In this document: positions 44,487 through 52,633 of the stretch, in pieces
Layout: every line of letters starts with the position of its first letter
Position numbering within the stretch: the stretch's first letter is position 1
NCBI GenBank assembly: GCA_964416425.1
Contig: CAYQEC010000010.1
Coordinates: 1-64,000, forward strand
Source: CAYQEC01 sp964416425
Lineage (GTDB): Bacteria; Actinomycetota; Acidimicrobiia; Spongiisociales; UBA5794
Reading direction: 5' to 3'
Length of the DNA stretch: 64,000 bases
Notes under the pieces: model-generated
Told to the model about the DNA's origin: nothing
Seen by the model: only the letters and a program-made list of their open reading frames with translations
The model's database searches: none
Program-made: the position numbers and the translations under genes

Positions 44487-45251
44487 TCAGCCGGCGGCCG
44501 GGACGTAGCCAGGGGCCAGCTCGGCGGCGAGCGCCCGCGTTGCCGGGTCGATTGTGCCGGGCCGGAGCGGCGCCAGCTCCGCCAGCTCGTCGAGCACGGC
44601 CCGGCGGGCCGCGGCGACCGTCACGCCGGGAACGACCGTGGCGAGCGAGCCGGTCGTTTCCGGCCGCCACGGCAGCTCCAGCGCGGCGTACACCCCGGTG
44701 AGGACCCGCCGCACCAGGTCGGCCCGGTCCACCACCACGATGCCGCCGACGTGGGCGGCGCCGCGGGCGAGGCGCTGGCCGACCCCCATCAGCTTGAGCC
44801 GCCCCCCGTGGTGGACGCTGAACTCGCCCGGGCAGTACTCCCCGGGAACCTCACCGACGGCGGCTTCCACCCCGAGCCGGGCGAAGGACCGCACCATGAG
44901 GTCGGCGAGGGTGGCGAACCGTTCCCGGATGGCACGGCGAGGATCGGGATCGGGGATCGTCCAGCCGAAGGAGAGGGTGTACTCGGTGAAGGCCGCGGCC
45001 CGGCCCCCGGCGATCCGCTCCACCGCCGCGAACCCGGCGGCGGCGGCGGCGGCGACCGCCGCCGGGTACCCGGGGGCGAGCCGGTCGCGGCGGCCGAAGG
45101 CGACCACCGGTCCCGGGACCGTGATCCGGAAGGTCTCGGATACCTCTCCCGCCGAGGCCCGTTGCAGCAGGGCGGCGGCGATGCCGGCATCGAGCGGTGG
45201 CGGGGTGCGCTCGCGGTCGTCGAGCACCCGGATCGAGCGGGAGGGGCCCAT
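44487..45251 (-). CDS. Lipoate-protein ligase A-family protein (LplA/BPL fold)
   Basis: The 254-residue protein has the biotin/lipoate ligase fold. It shows an R-rich segment VERIAGGRAAAFTEYTLSFGW near residue 79, in place of the usual RRxxGGGxVxH, then GEYCPGEFSVHHGGRLKLMGVGQRLARGAAHVGG near 140-172 with the catalytic Lys in KLMGVGQR. It should attach or transfer lipoate or octanoate to E2/GcvH proteins. Start ATG 45251 stands eight bases after TACGCT on the minus strand. No lipoate-dependent enzyme is adjacent. Confidence 0.78.
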   Translation of the reverse strand: MGPSRSIRVLDDRERTPPPLDAGIAAALLQRASAGEVSETFRITVPGPVVAFGRRDRLAPGYPAAVAAAAAAGFAAVERIAGGRAAAFTEYTLSFGWTIPDPDPRRAIRERFATLADLMVRSFARLGVEAAVGEVPGEYCPGEFSVHHGGRLKLMGVGQRLARGAAHVGGIVVVDRADLVRRVLTGVYAALELPWRPETTGSLATVVPGVTVAAARRAVLDELAELAPLRPGTIDPATRALAAELAPGYVPAAG

Positions 45252-45300
45252 GGAGGGGGAGCGTAGCGAGCCGGGCGGGGGCCGATCGCGGGCGTTGGGC

Positions 45301-45316
45301 GATACCACCGGTATCC
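45301..45316. promoter_or_regulatory. Palindrome over the divergent promoter, with -10-like TATCCT
   Basis: GATACC-ACC-GGTATC (45301-45315) is a perfect 6-bp dyad between the divergent ligase and lipoprotein genes. It overlaps TATCCT (45311-45316), a plausible -10 of the lipoprotein gene. An operator is possible; no regulator is nearby. Confidence 0.4.
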
Positions 45317-45366
45317 TGCGCGGCTGGACCGGTGCAGCGGCACCGGAGGACGTTGTGGAGGCACGG

Positions 45367-46092
45367 GTGAGACGGGCCGGCTGGCTGCTCCTGGCGACGA
45401 CGATCCTGCTCGCGGCTTGCGGCGATGCGGGGCTGCTCGACGGGCTCGGCGACCGTTCCCGTGAGATCGTCTACTCCGACACCACGACCACGACGACGAT
45501 CGTGGTCGACGACGGCGAATCGGCTCCACAGGGGGCGGTGCGGGCCGCCGACGTGAGCTGGTACAACGACCAGCTGGGGGAGGCGGCGCCGGTGCCGATC
45601 CCCTCGGTCGTGATCGCCGACGTGTGGGGCCGGGGCGACCGGGTCAACCGCTACATTCAGGCGAGCCGGGCCGAGATCGCCACCGCCCTGCCGACGGTGG
45701 AGTTCCCTTCGCTCGTTCCCGACGAGGTCGGGTGGGTGACGAGCCAGCTCGTCTTCGACACCGCCTCGGCGACCCTCGACGCCGGCACTTCGGCCGCCTT
45801 CGGGCTCTGGAAGGTCGAGCCGTACAGCTTCGAGGAGGGCGACGTCGCCGTGCTCCGGGTGGGCGAGGCCTCCGGTCCCGACCGGGAGAGCGCCGGCGAG
45901 ATCCACTACGAGATCGTCCCCGACGGGCTCAGCCTCAGCTGGGTGCGGGGCAGTTACCGGTACGAGCTGTTCTGTCGCACCAGCCTGGCAGAGGAGATGT
46001 GCCAACAGATGGCGGAAACGGCGATGCCGCTCTCGGACCAGCTCCCGCCGCCTCGGGCGGAGGACGCCCCCGCCGACGCGAGCGGCGGCTGA
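45367..46092 (+). CDS. Hypothetical lipoprotein
   Basis: The 241-residue protein has a clear lipoprotein signal: an Arg-Arg start, hydrophobic GWLLLATTILLAAC with Cys near residue 18, and a Thr-rich linker (TTTTTTIVVDD). The mature part shows no family I recognise. A pair of cysteines (FCRTSLAEEMC) near the end could form a disulfide. The GTG at 45367 is preferred with GGAGG five bases upstream; a GTG at 45355 is also possible. The ABC exporter starts 82 bases downstream. Confidence 0.72.
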   Translation: MRRAGWLLLATTILLAACGDAGLLDGLGDRSREIVYSDTTTTTTIVVDDGESAPQGAVRAADVSWYNDQLGEAAPVPIPSVVIADVWGRGDRVNRYIQASRAEIATALPTVEFPSLVPDEVGWVTSQLVFDTASATLDAGTSAAFGLWKVEPYSFEEGDVAVLRVGEASGPDRESAGEIHYEIVPDGLSLSWVRGSYRYELFCRTSLAEEMCQQMAETAMPLSDQLPPPRAEDAPADASGG

Positions 46093-46134
46093 GGCCGGGG
46101 AGGTCGGGCTCATCTTCCACTCGGACGGATGGTG

Positions 46135-46153
46135 GTCGTACGTTCGATACGAC
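46135..46153. promoter_or_regulatory. Inverted repeat GTCGTA-N7-TACGAC upstream of ABC exporter
   Basis: A perfect 6-bp dyad separated by CGTTCGA, 22 bases ahead of the exporter ATG and in its likely promoter region. It is a candidate operator; the spacer includes half of an SOS-like GTTCGA. Confidence 0.4.
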
Positions 46154-46174
46154 GACGAGCAGGATCGTCCCCGG

Positions 46175-48013
46175 ATGGATCGGGCCCTGCTGCAGCGGGT
46201 GCTCGGCTACGCCCTCCGCCACCGGGCCCGCATCATGGTGGTGTTGGGGACCATCGTCGTCATCGGTCTGCTGACACTTGCCCCCCCGCTCCTGATGCGG
46301 CGGCTCATCGACCAGGCCATCCCCAACAAGGACCTGTCCGCCGTCACCTGGCTCGGGGTCGGCATGGTGCTCGTCCCGATCGTCAACGGCGTCGTCGGGG
46401 TGGTGCAGCGCCGCGCCTCGGCCGCCATCGGGGAGGGCATCATCTTCGATTTGCGCTGCCAGCTCTACGGGCACCTGCAGCGCATGTCGCTCGGGTTCTT
46501 CACCGCCACCCGCACCGGGGAGCTGATGAGCCGGCTCAACAACGACGTGGTGGGCGCCCAGCAGGCGGTGACCGGCACCTTCGTGTCGCTGGCCGCCAAC
46601 ATGTTCAGCGTCGTCGCCACCATCATCGTGATGCTGAAGCTGGAGTGGCGGTTGACGCTGCTGGCGGTGGCGATCCTGCCGCTCTTCATCTTGGCGTCGC
46701 GCCGGGTGGGCCGGATGCTGCGGGAGGTGCGCCGTGACCAGATGGAGCACAACGCCCGGATGAACGCCTTGATGCAGGAGACTCTCGGGGTGTCGGGAGC
46801 GCTGCTGGTGAAGCTCTTCGGTCGCACCCGGGACGAGGACGCCCGCTTCGCCGAGCAGGCCGGGTACGTGCGCGACCTCGGGGTGCGGCAGGCGACGATC
46901 GGCCGCTGGTTCTTCATGGCTCTCGGAGTGGTGAGCGCCCTGGGGACGGCCCTGGTGTTCTGGACCGGGGCGGTGCTGGCGATCAACGGCTCGCTCACGA
47001 TCGGCACCATCGTGGCCCTCTCCGCCTACCTGTCGTCCCTCTACGGGCCGCTGTCGGGACTCTCCAACGCCCGGGTCGAGTTCGCCACCTCGCTGGTGTC
47101 CTTCGAGCGGGTGTTCGAGGTGCTCGACCTGCCCCACGACATCGAGGAGGCGGAACACCCGGTGGAGCTGAGCGAGGTGGAGGGTGCCATCGAGTTCGCC
47201 GGGGTCTGGTTCTCCTACGGGGAGAGCGGTTCGGCGGGCCTGGAGTCGGTGCGCCGCTACGGGTGGCGGGAGATCACGGAGGCCGACGCTCCCGGGCGCA
47301 CGGTGACCGCCGCCGCCTGGGCGCTGCGGGACGTGTCGTTCCGGATTCGCCCCGGGGAGCTGGTGGCGCTGGTGGGACCGAGCGGGGCCGGCAAGACGAC
47401 ATCGACCTACCTGGTGCCCCGCCTCTACGACGTGACCCGGGGGAGCGTCTCGATCGACGGCCACGACGTGCGGGAGGTGTCGCTGGAGTCGCTGGCGGCA
47501 GCGGTGGGGGTGGTGACCCAGGAGTCGTACCTGTTCCACGACACCATCGCTTCCAATCTCCGCTACGCCCGGCCCGAGGCCACCGATGCCGAGCTGCGCG
47601 CCGCGGTGGAGGCCGCCAACCTCACCGAGCTGCTCGAGGCCCTCCCGCGCGGGCTGGAGACGCTGGTGGGGGAGCGGGGGTACCGGCTCTCGGGAGGGGA
47701 GAAGCAGCGGATGGCCATCGCCCGGGTCCTGCTGGAGGATCCCCGCATCCTCATCCTCGACGAGGCGACCTCCCATCTCGACGCCCACGCCGAGGCGCTC
47801 ATCCAGGACGCGCTGGAGCGGGTGATGGAGGGGCGCACCTCCCTCGTGATTGCCCACCGCCTCTCCACGATCCTGGCGGCGGATCGCATCTTCGTGCTCG
47901 ACCGGGGGGAGCTGGTCGAGTCCGGCACCCACGACGAGCTGCTGGCGCGGGGCGGCCTCTACGCCTCCCTCTACCAGACGCAGTTCCGCAAGCTGGCCGA
48001 CGACCCGACCTGA
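46175..48013 (+). CDS. ABC exporter, fused membrane and ATPase domains
   Basis: The 612-residue half-transporter has six membrane helices (about residues 15-300) followed by an ATPase. Walker A is GPSGAGKTTS near residue 403, the Q-loop is VTQESYLFHDTI, the signature is LSGGEKQRMAIAR near 506, Walker B is ILILDEATSHLD and the H-loop is IAHRLSTI. The insert GESGSAGLESVRRYGWREITEAD (about 350-372) between the domains is longer than usual. It resembles MsbA/multidrug or lipid exporters that act as dimers. Substrate unknown. Confidence 0.92.
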   Translation: MDRALLQRVLGYALRHRARIMVVLGTIVVIGLLTLAPPLLMRRLIDQAIPNKDLSAVTWLGVGMVLVPIVNGVVGVVQRRASAAIGEGIIFDLRCQLYGHLQRMSLGFFTATRTGELMSRLNNDVVGAQQAVTGTFVSLAANMFSVVATIIVMLKLEWRLTLLAVAILPLFILASRRVGRMLREVRRDQMEHNARMNALMQETLGVSGALLVKLFGRTRDEDARFAEQAGYVRDLGVRQATIGRWFFMALGVVSALGTALVFWTGAVLAINGSLTIGTIVALSAYLSSLYGPLSGLSNARVEFATSLVSFERVFEVLDLPHDIEEAEHPVELSEVEGAIEFAGVWFSYGESGSAGLESVRRYGWREITEADAPGRTVTAAAWALRDVSFRIRPGELVALVGPSGAGKTTSTYLVPRLYDVTRGSVSIDGHDVREVSLESLAAAVGVVTQESYLFHDTIASNLRYARPEATDAELRAAVEAANLTELLEALPRGLETLVGERGYRLSGGEKQRMAIARVLLEDPRILILDEATSHLDAHAEALIQDALERVMEGRTSLVIAHRLSTILAADRIFVLDRGELVESGTHDELLARGGLYASLYQTQFRKLADDPT

Positions 48014-48070
48014 GGCCCCGGGAGGGGTATCGCGGCAGGGCGGGTGGTCACGCGCTACTAGCGTGAACGG

Positions 48071-48151
48071 ATGCGCTGCCTCCTCGTCCTCGTGGTCCCG
48101 CCGGGCGTCGACCGGGTGGTGGTGACGGTGCCGCCGCTCGGAGCGCCATGA
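48071..48151 (+). CDS. Possible 26-residue leader ORF coupled to Nudix gene
   Basis: TAGCGT (48059-48064) is followed by six bases and an ATG opening a 26-codon frame (MRCLLVLVVPPGVDRVVVTV, then PPLGAP). Its codons are GC-rich in third position like real genes here. The TGA overlaps the ATG of the Nudix gene as ATGA, implying coupled translation. No homology can be judged. Confidence 0.4.
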   Translation: MRCLLVLVVPPGVDRVVVTVPPLGAP

Positions 48152-48693
48152 GCGGGTACCGGGTGTGGCTGGGGGAGGGGTGGGGAGAGGTGGCGGTGCC
48201 CGAGATGGACGGCGAGGCGGTGGTGGTCCCCAACGTCGCCGCCCTCGTCTTCCCCGACCTCGGCTGGGATCGGCTCCTGCTACAGCGTCGTGACAAGCCG
48301 GGCGAGCCGGTGCGGGGCCGGCTCGAGCTGCCCGGAGGGCGCTGGCGACCCGGCGAGGCGCCCGACGTGACGGTGGTGCGGGAGGTGCAGGAGGAGACCG
48401 GCCTCGAGGTGACCGCGGTCGCCGCCGGCGGGGAGCGCCACCGGGGCGAGGCACACCGCTCCTACGGGATCGCACGCCCCGTCGCCGTCGTCACCGGCCT
48501 CGAGGGCGCCTACCCGTCACTCCACGTGCTCTTCGAGTGCTACGCCCGCGGTACCCCGCGTCCCGTCGCCGGTGAGACACTCGATCCTCGGTGGTGGCCG
48601 GTGGTGGAGGTGGAGGAGCTGCTGCGGGCCGATCCGGCCGCCTTCGTCGGGCACACCCGGGCGATGCTGCTCGCCGCCTTCGGCAGCGCTTGA
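48148..48693 (+). CDS. Nudix hydrolase
   Basis: The 181-residue protein has a full Nudix box near residues 64-86: GGRWRPGEAPDVTVVREVQEETGLEV, with the GX5EX7REUXEEXGU spacing. Nudix enzymes cleave nucleoside diphosphates linked to another group, including oxidised nucleotides. Substrate cannot be read from sequence. Start ATG 48148 overlaps the stop of the small upstream ORF. Confidence 0.9.
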   Translation: MSGYRVWLGEGWGEVAVPEMDGEAVVVPNVAALVFPDLGWDRLLLQRRDKPGEPVRGRLELPGGRWRPGEAPDVTVVREVQEETGLEVTAVAAGGERHRGEAHRSYGIARPVAVVTGLEGAYPSLHVLFECYARGTPRPVAGETLDPRWWPVVEVEELLRADPAAFVGHTRAMLLAAFGSA

Positions 48694-48742
48694 GCGGCGG
48701 GGCGGACCGACGGGGTCAGGTCGTGTCGGCGGACCGACGGGG

Positions 48743-49249
48743 CTACGCGGTGTCGGCGTCGTCGGGGACGGGGTCGCGGTGCGGCGGTGGGAGGACCAGG
48801 ACGGGGCGGCCGGATTCGATCATGACTCGGGCCGAGACGCTCTCCCAGGCGGATTGGTCGAAGATCTTGCGGGTGGCTCCGAGCACGACCACGTCGGCGG
48901 CGACCTCGTCGGCGAGCTGCGAGATGGTCCGGGCCGGGTCGTCGCCCTCCCGGAAGATCGCCTTCGCTTCGATCCCGGCCGCTTTGAGGGCGGTCACGAT
49001 CGGGTCGGTGAGGCGCCGGCCCCGCTCGTCGACGTAGCGGGCGAGCAGGGCATCGTCGGTGGAGTGACTGTTGCCGAGCGTCTCGTCGAGGGGATGCCAC
49101 CCTTCGGAGCGCAGGGCGTCGAGGAAGCTGCGGGGCACCTCGATGACGGTGGTGACGGTCACCTTGCCGCCGCCGCGGATCAGCTTGCCGCTGAACTCCA
49201 CGGCCGGATCCGCGCTCAGCACGCCGGTGGTGGCGATGAGGACGTGCAC
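48743..49249 (-). CDS. Universal stress protein (UspA) family
   Basis: The 168-residue single UspA domain has the nucleotide-binding loop VVVLGATRKIFDQSAWESVSARVMIESGRPVLVLPP. The usual G-x2-G-x9-G-S/T ATP motif is degenerate here. A start-side strand HVLIATTG is present. The GTG start follows TAGGAT (minus strand, 49256-49261) by six bases, indicating a leaderless message. Confidence 0.82.
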   Translation of the reverse strand: MHVLIATTGVLSADPAVEFSGKLIRGGGKVTVTTVIEVPRSFLDALRSEGWHPLDETLGNSHSTDDALLARYVDERGRRLTDPIVTALKAAGIEAKAIFREGDDPARTISQLADEVAADVVVLGATRKIFDQSAWESVSARVMIESGRPVLVLPPPHRDPVPDDADTA

Positions 49250-49359
49250 CGGAGAATCCTAGGGTCACCCCCACCCCCCTTTGCCAGTCGACGGTGAAAG
49301 ACCGGTGAAGAATCGGTGAAATCGGCTGCGGCCGGGTCCCGTTGCCAGACCTCGCGCCG

Positions 49360-49372
49360 TACGATGACACGC
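49360..49372 (+). promoter_or_regulatory. Leaderless promoter of the two-component operon
   Basis: TACGAT (49360-49365) followed by seven bases and the ATG at 49373. Transcription would start at the A of the start codon. Confidence 0.6.
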
Positions 49373-50080
49373 ATGCCAATCGCCGCCCCCACCGAATCGC
49401 GCCCGCTCCGGGTGCTCGTCGTCGACGACGAGCCGATGGTGCGGGAGGTGGTGACCGCCTACCTGGAGCGGGACGGATTCGTGGTGGCGACCGCCGCCGA
49501 CGGGCGGGCGGCGCTCGACGCCCTCGCCACCTCTGCTCCCGACCTGGTGGTACTCGACGTCATGCTGCCGGAAGTCGACGGCTTCGACGTGCTGAGCCGG
49601 CTGCGACGGCAGAGCGAGGTCCCGGTGATCCTGCTCACCGCCCGCACCGAGGAGCCGGACCGGGTGCTTGGGCTCGAATTGGGGGCCGACGACTACGTCG
49701 TCAAGCCCTTCTCGCCCCGGGAGCTGGCAGCCCGGGTGCGATCGGTGCTGCGCCGGGCCCGCCCCGGGCCTCCGTCGAGCCGGGCCGAGTTCGGCGAGCT
49801 GATCATCGACGGGGCGACCCGGGAGGTGAGCATCGGCGGCGAGGTGGTGGAGCTGACGCCGAAGGAGTTCGACCTCATCGCCTACCTGGCGGGCAACCCG
49901 CGCCAGGTGTTCTCGCGGGGGCAGCTTCTCGAGCAGGTGTGGGACTCGTCCTCCGACTACCAGGACCCCTCGACCGTCACGGTGCACATCCGCCGCCTGC
50001 GGCAGAAGATCGAGGGCGACGCCTCCCATCCCCGCTGGCTGCAGACCGTGTGGGGCGTCGGCTACAAGTTCGAGCCGTGA
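49373..50080 (+). CDS. OmpR/PhoB-family response regulator
   Basis: The 235-residue regulator has a receiver domain (VLVVDDEPMVREVV, phospho-acceptor Asp in VVLDVMLPEVDGFD near residue 63, Thr in LLTARTE, Lys in DYVVKPFSPREL) and a C-terminal winged-helix (LTPKEFDLIAYLAGNPRQVFSRGQLLEQVW and VTVHIRRLRQKIE). ATG 49373 fits the -10 spacing better than the ATG at 49364. Its TGA overlaps the GTG of the histidine kinase. Confidence 0.93.
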   Translation: MPIAAPTESRPLRVLVVDDEPMVREVVTAYLERDGFVVATAADGRAALDALATSAPDLVVLDVMLPEVDGFDVLSRLRRQSEVPVILLTARTEEPDRVLGLELGADDYVVKPFSPRELAARVRSVLRRARPGPPSSRAEFGELIIDGATREVSIGGEVVELTPKEFDLIAYLAGNPRQVFSRGQLLEQVWDSSSDYQDPSTVTVHIRRLRQKIEGDASHPRWLQTVWGVGYKFEP

Positions 50081-51267
50081 GAGCCACCCTCGCCTTCGTC
50101 GGGGCGGTGATGGTCGGCTTGGCCATCTTCGAGATCACGATGCAGCCGAGCGGCTCGGAACGAGCCGACCTGTTGCTGGTGTTCGGCGGGGTCGCCGCCG
50201 GGGTGGCGGTCGCCGGGGTGTTGCTCACCCGGGCCACGCTCCGGTTCCGCTCACTGCGGAGTGCGGTGCTGCTGGTGGCGGTGGCGGCCGTGGTCGCAGC
50301 CGGGATCGCCACCGTGATCTCGGCTCAGCTCATGTTCTTCGATCCCCACGACCTGGACCTGCTGTTCGTGGTGCTCGGGTTCGGCTCGGTGCTCGGCGTG
50401 GTACTCGCCCTCACCCTGACCCGACCGCTCGCCGCCGACTTGGACCGGATCCGTGACACCGCGGCCCGGGTGGCGCAGGGGGACTTCGCCGTCCGCACCG
50501 GCGTCGAGCGACCCGACGAGGTGGGGGCGGTGGCTGCCGCGGTCGATTCCATGGTCGGCCAGCTCGCTGCCGCCGCCGCCGACCGGGATCGCAACGAGGA
50601 GGCCCGCCGCGCCTTCCTGGCCGCGGTGGGCCATGACCTCCGTTCCCCCCTGGCGGCACTGGCGGCCGCCATCGAAGCGCTGGAGGACGGCCTCGCCGTC
50701 GACCCGGACCGTTACCTGCGCTCGATGCGGGCCGACATCGACGCCATGAGCGAGCTGGTCGAGGACCTGTTCCTCCTCGCCCGGATCGAGGCGGGGCGGC
50801 TCGAGTTCGAGCGGGAGCTGGTCGACCTGGCGGAGATCGCCGACGAGTCGATCGAGGCGCTGGCTCCGGTGGCGCGGGCCAAGGACATCCACCTCCAGCT
50901 CGACGCGGTCGGTCCGGTCTTCGTCTTCGGGGGGCCGGCCGCCCTGGGAAGGGTGGTGCGGAACCTGGTCGACAACGCCATCCGCCACGCCCCCGCCCGG
51001 AGCCAGGTGCTGGTGCGGGTCAACGAGGAGGGGGGCGCCACGGTGCGGGTGGACGACGACGGCCCCGGGTTCCCGGCCGGGATGCTCACGACCGCTTTCG
51101 ACAGCCTGGTGACCGGCGACCCGGCGCGGAGCCGAGCCCACGGCGGCGCCGGGCTGGGGCTCACCATCGCCAAAGGCATCGTCGCCGTCCACGGGGGCGA
51201 GATCTGGGCCGGTCCCGGCCCGGGAGGGCAGGTCGTCTTCCGGATTCCGGGTGCCGGGGTAGCCTGA
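50077..51267 (+). CDS. Sensor histidine kinase
   Basis: The 396-residue kinase has four hydrophobic segments in the first 115 residues with little extracytoplasmic domain. A HAMP linker follows (LTRPLAADLDRIRDTAARVAQGDF near 115), then the H-box VGHDLRSPLAAL with His near residue 187, N-box RNLVDNAIRHA near 296, and G-boxes VDDDGPGF and GGAGLGLTIAKGIV. The GTG start overlaps the stop of the response regulator (GTGA). The lack of a sensor domain suggests it reads membrane state or a partner. Signal unknown. Confidence 0.92.
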   Translation: MRATLAFVGAVMVGLAIFEITMQPSGSERADLLLVFGGVAAGVAVAGVLLTRATLRFRSLRSAVLLVAVAAVVAAGIATVISAQLMFFDPHDLDLLFVVLGFGSVLGVVLALTLTRPLAADLDRIRDTAARVAQGDFAVRTGVERPDEVGAVAAAVDSMVGQLAAAAADRDRNEEARRAFLAAVGHDLRSPLAALAAAIEALEDGLAVDPDRYLRSMRADIDAMSELVEDLFLLARIEAGRLEFERELVDLAEIADESIEALAPVARAKDIHLQLDAVGPVFVFGGPAALGRVVRNLVDNAIRHAPARSQVLVRVNEEGGATVRVDDDGPGFPAGMLTTAFDSLVTGDPARSRAHGGAGLGLTIAKGIVAVHGGEIWAGPGPGGQVVFRIPGAGVA

Positions 51268-51287
51268 ACGGGGCGAGAGGAGGTCCC

Positions 51288-51806
51288 ATGAGCGACGGTG
51301 GACCGGCGGCGGCGGAGACGATCAACAAGGTGATGTGGAGCATCCCCAACGCCCTCTGTCTCGTCGGCTCGCGGGCCGGTGACGAGTGGAATGGCATGAC
51401 CCTGAGTTGGGTCACCCAGGTCTCGATGGAGCCGGTGCTGGTGGCGATCTCGGTCGACGCCTCCGCGGTGACGAACCGTCTCATTCGGGAGGGCGGTTCG
51501 TTCAGCGTCAACCTGTGGGACCGGGCCGACACCCGGCCCTTCGTCAAGTTCTCCAAGCCGGCGACCAAGGACGGCATGACCCTCAACGGCCGCTCGGTGC
51601 GGGAAGGCGTCACCGGTGCCCCGGTGTTCACCGAGGCGGTGGCGTACCTGGAGTGCCGGGTGTGGAAGATCGTCGAGTGCGGCACCCACGACCTGTTCCT
51701 CGGCGAAGTGGTCGACGCCGGGATCGCGGGCGACGTCGAGATCGCCGTCGCCCGGATCGAGGACACCCGCATGAAGTACGGCGGGGTACGTCGCGGCGGT
51801 CACTGA
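51288..51806 (+). CDS. Flavin reductase-like domain protein
   Basis: The 172-residue FMN-binding split-barrel protein has the family pattern NKVMWSIPNALCLVGSRAGDEWNGMTLSWVTQVSMEP, then ISVDASAVTNRLIREGGSFSVNLW. Such proteins reduce FMN/FAD with NAD(P)H or bind flavin or heme. GAGGAGG precedes the ATG; it follows the histidine kinase by 20 bases and may be in the same transcript. Confidence 0.87.
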   Translation: MSDGGPAAAETINKVMWSIPNALCLVGSRAGDEWNGMTLSWVTQVSMEPVLVAISVDASAVTNRLIREGGSFSVNLWDRADTRPFVKFSKPATKDGMTLNGRSVREGVTGAPVFTEAVAYLECRVWKIVECGTHDLFLGEVVDAGIAGDVEIAVARIEDTRMKYGGVRRGGH

Positions 51807-51853
51807 GACGGCCCCTACCATCGGCATTCCACGAGTGACCGAGGAGGGCCACG

Positions 51854-52627
51854 ATGGAGGCGCGGGTCGACGGCAAGGTGGCGCTGGTCACCGGCGCCAG
51901 TAGGGGAATCGGCGAGGCGATCGCCGCCGAGCTGCTGGCGAGTGGCGCCGCTGGGGTGACCATCACGGGCCGCAAGCCGGAGAACCTGGCCACGGCGGCG
52001 GTCCGGCTCGGCGACGAAGACCGGGTCCTGGCGCTCGTTTCCCGGGCTGACGACCCGGAGGCGGCGGCGCAGGCCGTGGCGGACACCCTGGCCCGCTTCG
52101 GCAGCCTCGACATCCTCGTCAACAACGCCGCCACCAACCCGGCGCCCGGTCCCCTCGCCGAGGTGGACCTCGGGGCGCTGCAGAAGACGTGGGCGGTCGA
52201 CCAGCTCGGCCCGCTGCTGCACGCCCGCGCCGCCTGGGAACAGGCGATGCGAAAGCACGGCGGCTGCATCGTCAACGTGGCATCGGTCGGGGGAATGATG
52301 CCGGCGCCGGTGCTCGGGGCCTACAACGTCGCCAAGGCGGCGCTGATCCACCTCACCAGGCAGCTCGCCCACGAGATGGCACCGGGGGTGCGGGTGAACG
52401 CGGTGGCGCCCTCGGTGGTGCGCACCAGGTTCTCGGCCGCCCTGTGGGAGGGGATCGAGGACGAGGTGGCGGCTGCCCATCCGCTGCGGCGCATCGGGGA
52501 GCCGGAGGACGTGGCTCGGGCCATCGTCTTCCTCGCCTCCGACGCCGCCTCGTGGATCACGGGGGTGGTGCTGCCGGTCGACGGCGGTGTCAGCGGGGCG
52601 GCCGCCGCTCCCGGGCTGGGAGGCTGA
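51854..52627 (+). CDS. Short-chain dehydrogenase/reductase
   Basis: The 257-residue classical SDR has the coenzyme motif TGASRGIGEAIAAELL near residue 14, NNAATNPAPG near 91, catalytic Ser in NVASVGG near 143, Tyr-x-x-x-Lys in GAYNVAKAALIHLT near 157-161, and the PG-type AVAPSVVRT. A GAGGAGGG ribosome-binding site precedes the ATG. The fold resembles FabG-like NAD(P)H ketoreductases and peroxisomal DHRS4-type enzymes. Substrate unknown. Confidence 0.9.
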   Translation: MEARVDGKVALVTGASRGIGEAIAAELLASGAAGVTITGRKPENLATAAVRLGDEDRVLALVSRADDPEAAAQAVADTLARFGSLDILVNNAATNPAPGPLAEVDLGALQKTWAVDQLGPLLHARAAWEQAMRKHGGCIVNVASVGGMMPAPVLGAYNVAKAALIHLTRQLAHEMAPGVRVNAVAPSVVRTRFSAALWEGIEDEVAAAHPLRRIGEPEDVARAIVFLASDAASWITGVVLPVDGGVSGAAAAPGLGG

Positions 52628-52633
52628 GCGGGC

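Noticed and set aside
48700..48742. Short direct repeat GGCGGACCGACGGGG between Nudix and UspA genes
   Set aside because: Only two copies of about 15 bases at a convergent junction; no further structure.
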